From Thermomucor indicae-seudaticae (taxonomy: Eukaryota > Mucoromycota > Mucoromycetes > Mucorales > Lichtheimiaceae), in NCBI GenBank assembly GCA_000787465.1, contig JSYX01000795.1, positions 1 through 12,618 on the forward strand: 12,618 bases of DNA, read 5' to 3'. Shown piece by piece: positions 8,389 through 12,618 of this stretch. The number at the start of each line of letters is the position of its first letter. The first letter of the stretch is position 1. Below the pieces are notes generated by a model. The model saw only the letters and a program-made list of their open reading frames with translations. It searched no databases and was not told where the DNA came from. Made by a program: the position numbers and the translations under genes.

Positions 8389-10494
8389 TTATTCGAAAGT
8401 TTTACGCCATGTACCGCTTCGAGGTACAGCCCCAAAAAGTTCCTCTGTTTCGTCGGTATAGGTACTAGCTGCAAGGATGTGTGGAGGGATCATCTTGCCG
8501 TTTCCAGCCTCGTCATCAGACCAATCTTCATGAACAGACTGAGAGATATTCTTCCGTGCAGAAGAAGAATAGCGCCGTCGGGTATCGAGCGATTGCCCAA
8601 TCAGACTATCCAACTGAGGTCTTGACATCGCCCTAGCCACGGCAATGGATTGGCGCCGTCGCTCATAGCCCGGAAAGAGTTTCGATACTTCTTGATCTTG
8701 AAGCGAAAATCGGTCATAATCCGCAACGCTGGACCTCTTATTACCCGTCCTTGTCTCGTGATCATGTTGTCGTAGACTGCTTTCAGCCTTGGTAGGGTCC
8801 CTGTCGGCAGGATTCACTGCATTTCCCTCACTGGTTGGCCCAGTATCAACCCTTGAATCACCGTGGCTGATCGCAATGGGTACAGAAGTGGCATACGCAG
8901 ACACAGAAGTAGATAGATCCTCTCCCGTTGCGGGCTCTGCTTCCAGACCAGTTTCATCATCTTCAAACTCGCCTACATACTTGAAGCTGGATCGCTTCCT
9001 TGCCCATTCCGCAGATCGAGGCTCTTCGACTTGCTTTCCCTTTCTTTGCTTATCGCTAACCTCCGCATCATATTCCCCTTCAGACTCAATCTCTTCGTCC
9101 AATTGAAACATATCGTCTGTATCTGACAGTGCCACATCTTCTATCGTGATCCAGATTCCATTCACGGTTACCTTTTGGTTTACACTCAGCATTTTTAGTG
9201 TTAACCTACCATGGCCATGATCTCTCATAGGAGGAATATCAGATTGTGTAGGTTCAGGAAAACGTTTGTCTTTCAGGCTGGCAGATATGACGCGCGCGTC
9301 CAGTGCAAAGCTCCCCCGCCGAAATGATGATGAAGTCATTAAGGATGATGATGCCTTCGACGGAGACGCTCCAGCCGGCGCTGTAACCGCTGCTGGACTC
9401 GTCTGTGCAGAAAGTGCTTGTGATTGTTGCTCCATAAACCGAACATGACCGTCCTTGTCACTAGCTTCACCACTGTCTCGTGGCTCTTTACTCCCTTTTC
9501 CCTTATCTTGATCTCGAGTCTGCGACCTTTGGGAAAGTCTTCTCTCGAGGTGCCTTTCTTCATGCACTGTCCGGGAAACTTCGAGCATTCTCCGCCATAA
9601 AACCTCGCTCTCCGACTTTGATCTGGCAATGTCTTCCTCCAACTTGGCTAGCTGTTCACGTTTGAACGTTTCGATCCGTGCTTGAGTTTCGGTGCGCACC
9701 TGATTGATTGCATCGTCAAGCCGTTTGCGAAGTTTCGAATGCTGAGAGAATAAATCTCCTGGTATCGATGCGCTGACTAATAATGAAAGGTCCAAAGGTT
9801 GATTTATGTCGATACGATGGCCTCTTGACATGGAGCACATACCTGACTCAACGGAAGGCATGTCTCGGACAGGTAACCACGCTGCCGGATCTGTTGTATT
9901 CAGGACAATCCCGAGGCTGCTAGAAAAATCCGATCGCCTCCTTGCATTCGCCAGCTCGTCTCCAAACTATCCACCAATCGTCCTGTCAGATAATCCACTT
10001 GGTACAAGTGTATACAGCTATAAAAAAAAAGAAGAGAAAAGTCCCACTTACAATTGTGTTTGCGTGAATGATGACCCGGTCGCCAGCATGAAAGAGTTCA
10101 TGTGGATCAACAGGATAAGCGCTCAGAGACTCTGCAGAAGCTGAAGGTCTTGCAACAGAGTAAACGTCGCCAGTTGCGCAGTTCATACATTTAACTGTCA
10201 TCCACAAGGAACCGCTACCGACTGGCGTTGTCTTGATTAGTGCACAATATTCCTTTCACAAGCAAAGGAAACGATAAGTCATTCCGGGCCCCACTTTTGA
10301 TTCTGGTACATTGCCACACTTACAGCTTGCACGCCGCCGATACCGAGATCAAATTGCCACCCTTCCAGCGGTGGATCCTCCAGTCGAACGAACGATTGCA
10401 CTCTGTCGTCTTGATGTCTGGCGATCGTGTACTTGTTTGCCAGATGAAGTTTCACGTTCAAGCAAGCGCAAGAGTATACAACATGGCCAGACAT
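8389..10494 (-). CDS. Uncharacterised protein with CxC/CxxC module, coiled coil and conserved-looking C-terminus, 649 aa
   Basis: I do not recognise the family. Exons on the minus strand are 10494-10324, 10252-10052 and 9966-8389, all phase 0; introns are 71 and 85 nt with GTAAGT donors. The N-terminal 124 residues contain SCACLNV (Cys9, Cys11), a GWQFDLGIGGVQA segment and VKCMNCATGDVYSV (Cys79, Cys82). The spacing suggests one zinc site built from CxC and CxxC in a beta-rich domain. Residues 200-272 are strongly charged with coiled-coil character (KLRKRLDDAINQV to HLERRLSQR). A Ser/Pro/acid-rich middle follows, with a short ordered-looking patch (LTLKMLSVNQKVTVNGIWI). The end, PPHILAASTYTDETEELFG, looks constrained. 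Two splice choices are uncertain: intron 1 could end 21 nt later, and 9842-9777 could be a 66-nt intron whose removal gives 627 aa. It shares a 188-bp divergent promoter with the next gene. Confidence 0.75.
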
Positions 10495-10682
10495 GGATGT
10501 CGTCTTCTATAGGGTATAAATACTTGTTTAAAACACAGCGGTGCTTTCGAAAGAGTAATGCAAGGAAAAGGAGGGCAGGGGGTGTCGAACAATGGGAAAG
10601 ATAGGACAGGTCAGCGTGACCACACAAGAAGAGACATGCGGCGGCATCAGAAATCCCACACGTTTTCTCCTTCCGCCCTCCA
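10495..10682. promoter_or_regulatory. Divergent promoter region between the two uncharacterised genes
   Basis: Only 188 bp separates the start codons of the minus-strand gene (10494) and the plus-strand gene (10683). It contains TATAAATA at 10515-10522 on the plus strand, 161 nt before the plus ATG but about 21 nt before the minus ATG, so it is better placed for the plus gene. An A/G-rich stretch (CAAGGAAAAGGAGGGCAGGGGG, 10561-10582) lies in the middle. Co-regulation is possible but not shown. Confidence 0.5.
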
Positions 10683-11092
10683 ATGTCTTCCTCATACAGG
10701 CTCAGAGAAGATCCTAATGACCAAAGAATCACCCTTGAGACCAATGAGTTGATGGGTGGTGAAGATGACGATGAAGAAGCTACCGACTTTGCCAATTACG
10801 TGGAGAGCGACGATGACGATGAAGATCCATACTTTATGCCAGAACACAATAAAAAATCGAGCACTTTGACTTTCAGCAGGTATAATATTGTTTATCTGTC
10901 GTCTTCATATTTGGCATATTTAACGCTATCGCTAGGTTGACCTGTTCACCAGTACAACTCGTTCGTTTTCTGGTACCGGCATTTTGTATATTGGTTATCA
11001 TTGTCTATACCACTGTTATCGCAGTCCTCACGCACAAACGAAGACTTCACCCAGAAGAGGCATCTATACGCGACGCTACTGTAAATAACTGA
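10683..11092 (+). CDS. Small acidic single-pass membrane protein, two exons, 117 aa
   Basis: Not recognised. Exons are 10683-10879 and 10936-11092, joined across a 56-nt intron (GTATAA donor, TTTAAC branch-like site, CTAG acceptor); the joined frame is 354 nt. Residues 25-50 are very acidic (GGEDDDEEATDF, ESDDDDEDPYF). A single hydrophobic segment at about 76-98 (FLVPAFCILVIIVYTTVIAV) is followed by HKRR and a 15-residue polar end. No signal peptide precedes it, so it is probably anchored by this one helix. The positive charges after the helix suggest that the short C-terminus stays in the cytosol, but topology is uncertain. The short intron and the clean frame restoration argue that it is real. 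An alternative is that it is the first part of a longer type II membrane protein whose downstream exons have been lost; I see no such exons. Confidence 0.6.
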
Positions 11093-11799
11093 AGCAACGA
11101 ATAGCATTGTATCATAAAAATATACATATATATATCTGCAGCATACTCTGATAACTCTACTCTACTCAGTGAACGCAAGTTTATCGAATATCTTTTGGCA
11201 GTATGACTTGCTCGCATCACTTATTGCCATTAGGGTCGTCCAGGTGTTTAAAATGGTGTATGATATACTGCGTCCAGTATGGTCAATGCAAATGTTCACG
11301 GTCGGCCTGTCTTGCCAAAGGCGCCGGCCAAATTTTGCAATTGTCCATATCGCAAAAAGGAAGTGCCGTATTTCCTTCCTTCAAACGGCGTCATAGGTGA
11401 GCTTGTATGGCATCGCTTCCGACGTATCATATCACTACAAACGGCATCGGATCAGCAACAGACTTTTCTGGAAACGCCATGTCGAACAAAAAGGACAGGA
11501 AAATTTGTGTTACATTCTTTGACAGGCGCACCCTGAAATTTAATGACTTGTTTCCTGTACCTTGGTCTCTTTTAAATTAGAGATCAATATTTCCACCGTC
11601 CCAAGGATAAATAACTATTGTCATTGATTTTGTGGTATGCCATAATCGGTCCAGAATAAGTAAAAGTAAAGAAACGAGGTGTGAAGCAAATCAGGTTTAT
11701 TGGGAAAATCCAACGCCACGGATACTTTACAACAGCGGTTTGTGACACGGCCAAATAAAGGAAATCCCTGTGAATTCAGGGCAAGAATCGATATGAGCA

Positions 11800-11943
11800 A
11801 GATACGTAAGGCTTCACCCAGCAAATATTCGAGAACATAAGTTTCAAAGCACAGGATGGAAGGAGCAATATGGACCAAGGAGAACGGACGATGAATGGAT
11901 CGACTGTACGCAGAACGGTCGGCTTGCTGGACACTGGGAGGAC
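11800..11943 (+). repeat. Diverged direct repeat, copy A
   Basis: Shares an ordered series of identical blocks with copy B at 12021-12230: AGATACGTAAGGCTT (11800), CAGGATGGAAG (11852), TGGACCAAGGAGAA (11871), ATGAATGGAT (11891) and GGACACTGGGAGGA (11929). The offset between copies grows from 221 to 286 because copy B carries insertions. No coding function is evident. Confidence 0.8.
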
Positions 11944-12020
11944 GCTAGTTGGAAGGCCCTACGCACCCCAAGTTGGCTGTCAAAAGATACGTGATGAGCG
12001 CACTTCTGGCGGGCAAGTTA

Positions 12021-12230
12021 AGATACGTAAGGCTTTCAACCGGCAGATCCCCAGGACCAAGACGTGCCATGGAAAAGGCACAGAGCGAAGCGGACGAGCG
12101 AGAACCCGAGTGCAGGATGGAAGAAGCAAAAAAAAAAAAAAAACGCCGGCGAAAGTGGACCAAGGAGAATGGACAATGAATGGATGGACTTGTACACAAG
12201 ACGACAGGTTTGATGGACACTGGGAGGATG
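12021..12230 (+). repeat. Diverged direct repeat, copy B, with internal A16 tract
   Basis: Matches copy A in the same block order: AGATACGTAAGGCTT (12021), CAGGATGGAAG (12113), TGGACCAAGGAGAA (12156), GGACACTGGGAGGA (12215). Copy B is longer. One insertion is a run of 16 adenines at 12128-12143 followed by CGCCGGCGAAAG, placed where copy A reads straight from GGAGCAA into TATGGACC. Confidence 0.8.
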
Positions 12231-12275
12231 AAATTCATGTTTTCAGGGAAAAGTAGGGCACAATTCCCGCTCGTT

Positions 12276-12376
12276 GTAGTGATAATTATGTAGTGATCGC
12301 TCCATTTAGTGATCACTTTTTCCATTCATCGTTTTGGTAAGCAGTGAAATATCACTAATTCTATGTAGTGATCAAT
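12276..12376. repeat. Cluster of AGTGAT/ATCACT motifs (possible DNA-transposon terminal region)
   Basis: Within 100 bp there are TAGTGATAAT (12277), TAGTGATCGC (12291), TTAGTGATCACT (12306, containing the 10-bp palindrome AGTGATCACT), CAGTGAAATATCACTA (12342, an AGTGA/TCACT inverted pair) and TAGTGATCAA (12365). Nearby is GCTTCGCTTTATAGAGCG at about 12395. Iterated short blocks of this type recall the ends of pogo/Tigger-like elements, but no transposase or matching opposite end is in the window. Confidence 0.4.
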
Positions 12377-12618
12377 GCTCACATTTAGACGGGGCTTCGC
12401 TTTATAGAGCGCCAATCGAAATTCTGGCGGTGACTTTATTCTCGAAAAGAGGATGTTGTTTCAGTCTGCTTGGCTTCCTTGGATTCCTGACTGCATTCCA
12501 GAAAGCTTTTTCTTGAAAAGTCCGATTAAATCTAGGTGTATTCATCCTCAATATGACAGACGTGTAGAACTTCTCACTGTGGGAAAGAACTGGGCGAATT
12601 TCGGGTGAAAACCGGTTC

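Larger units (their letters stand above)
11093..12618. other. Gene-poor tail with repeats and possible transposon debris
   Basis: About 1.5 kb with no gene I can support. It starts with an AT run (ATATACATATATATAT, 11120-11135) in the trailer of the membrane-protein gene. Between 11270 and 11540 three overlapping open frames of 65-85 codons exist on the plus strand; one holds CNCPYRKKEVPYF, but I recognise no family. From 11800 onward there is a duplicated segment and then an AGTGAT motif cluster, listed separately. 12380-12618 shows nothing recognisable beyond GCTTCGCTTTATAGAGCG at about 12395. Confidence 0.55.

Noticed and set aside
11169..11536. Overlapping plus-strand frames, one with CNCPYRKKEVPYF, considered as extra exons of the membrane-protein gene
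   Set aside because: The membrane-protein frame ends in TGA at 11092, no convincing donor/acceptor pair links them, and I recognise no family.
11870..12256. 128-codon frame containing two DQGE-TMNG segments, considered as a repeat protein
   Set aside because: The similarity is explained by the direct DNA duplication. The frame includes a poly-Lys from the A16 tract, has no known domain, and the block offset changes by non-multiples of three elsewhere.
11945..12325. 126-codon minus-strand frame over the repeats
   Set aside because: It contains poly-Phe from the same A16 tract and has no conserved motif; it is a shadow of repetitive DNA.
1..12618. tRNA, rRNA, CRISPR array or integrase/attachment site
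   Set aside because: No A/B-box pair with cloverleaf, no rRNA signature, no regularly spaced identical repeats with unique spacers and no integrase were seen on either strand by eye.

Overview
This window looks like nuclear DNA of an early-diverging filamentous fungus, most likely Mucoromycota (Mucorales-like). The reasons are six protein genes with many very short GT-AG introns (16 well-supported ones, 51-85 nt), pyrimidine-rich leaders just before start codons, closely packed gene starts and ends on both strands, and housekeeping proteins of fungal type. The genus is an inference; no rRNA, tRNA or other marker is present.

Layout: (1) 89-1023 (+), a complete four-exon cap-binding translation initiation factor eIF4E, 240 aa. 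(2) 1024-2739, gene-poor DNA with a decayed Tc1/mariner-like transposase piece near 1540-1779. (3) 2740-3514 (+), ribosomal protein eS7 (RPS7), four exons, 194 aa. (4) 3515-4292, intergenic, with a cluster of short perfect palindromes. (5) 4293-6742 (+), a 774-aa fungal-specific transcription factor (middle homology region) in which I can find no Zn2Cys6 DNA-binding cluster. (6) 7144-8083 (+), a six-exon Ras GTPase, 208 aa, ending in a CAAX box. (7) 8389-10494 (-), a 649-aa protein I cannot name, with a Cys-x-Cys / Cys-x-x-Cys N-terminal module, a coiled coil and a distinctive C-terminal motif; it converges on ras and has an AATAAA 41 nt past its stop. (8) 10683-11092 (+), a 117-aa acidic single-pass membrane protein divergent from the previous gene across 188 bp. 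(9) 11093-12618, a gene-poor tail with a diverged direct duplication and a cluster of AGTGAT/ATCACT motifs that resembles a DNA-transposon end.

The genes do not form a pathway. Two are core translation genes, two are regulatory or signalling genes, and two are uncharacterised. Most of the unusual content is in the two transposon-like flanks, the possible stop-free intron of three-fold length in the minus-strand gene, and the DNA-binding-domain-less regulator. I saw no defence system, CRISPR array, biosynthetic cluster, tRNA or rRNA.

Exon boundaries were worked out by hand from splice consensus, reading-frame continuity and recognised protein families. All six models keep an open frame across every junction.
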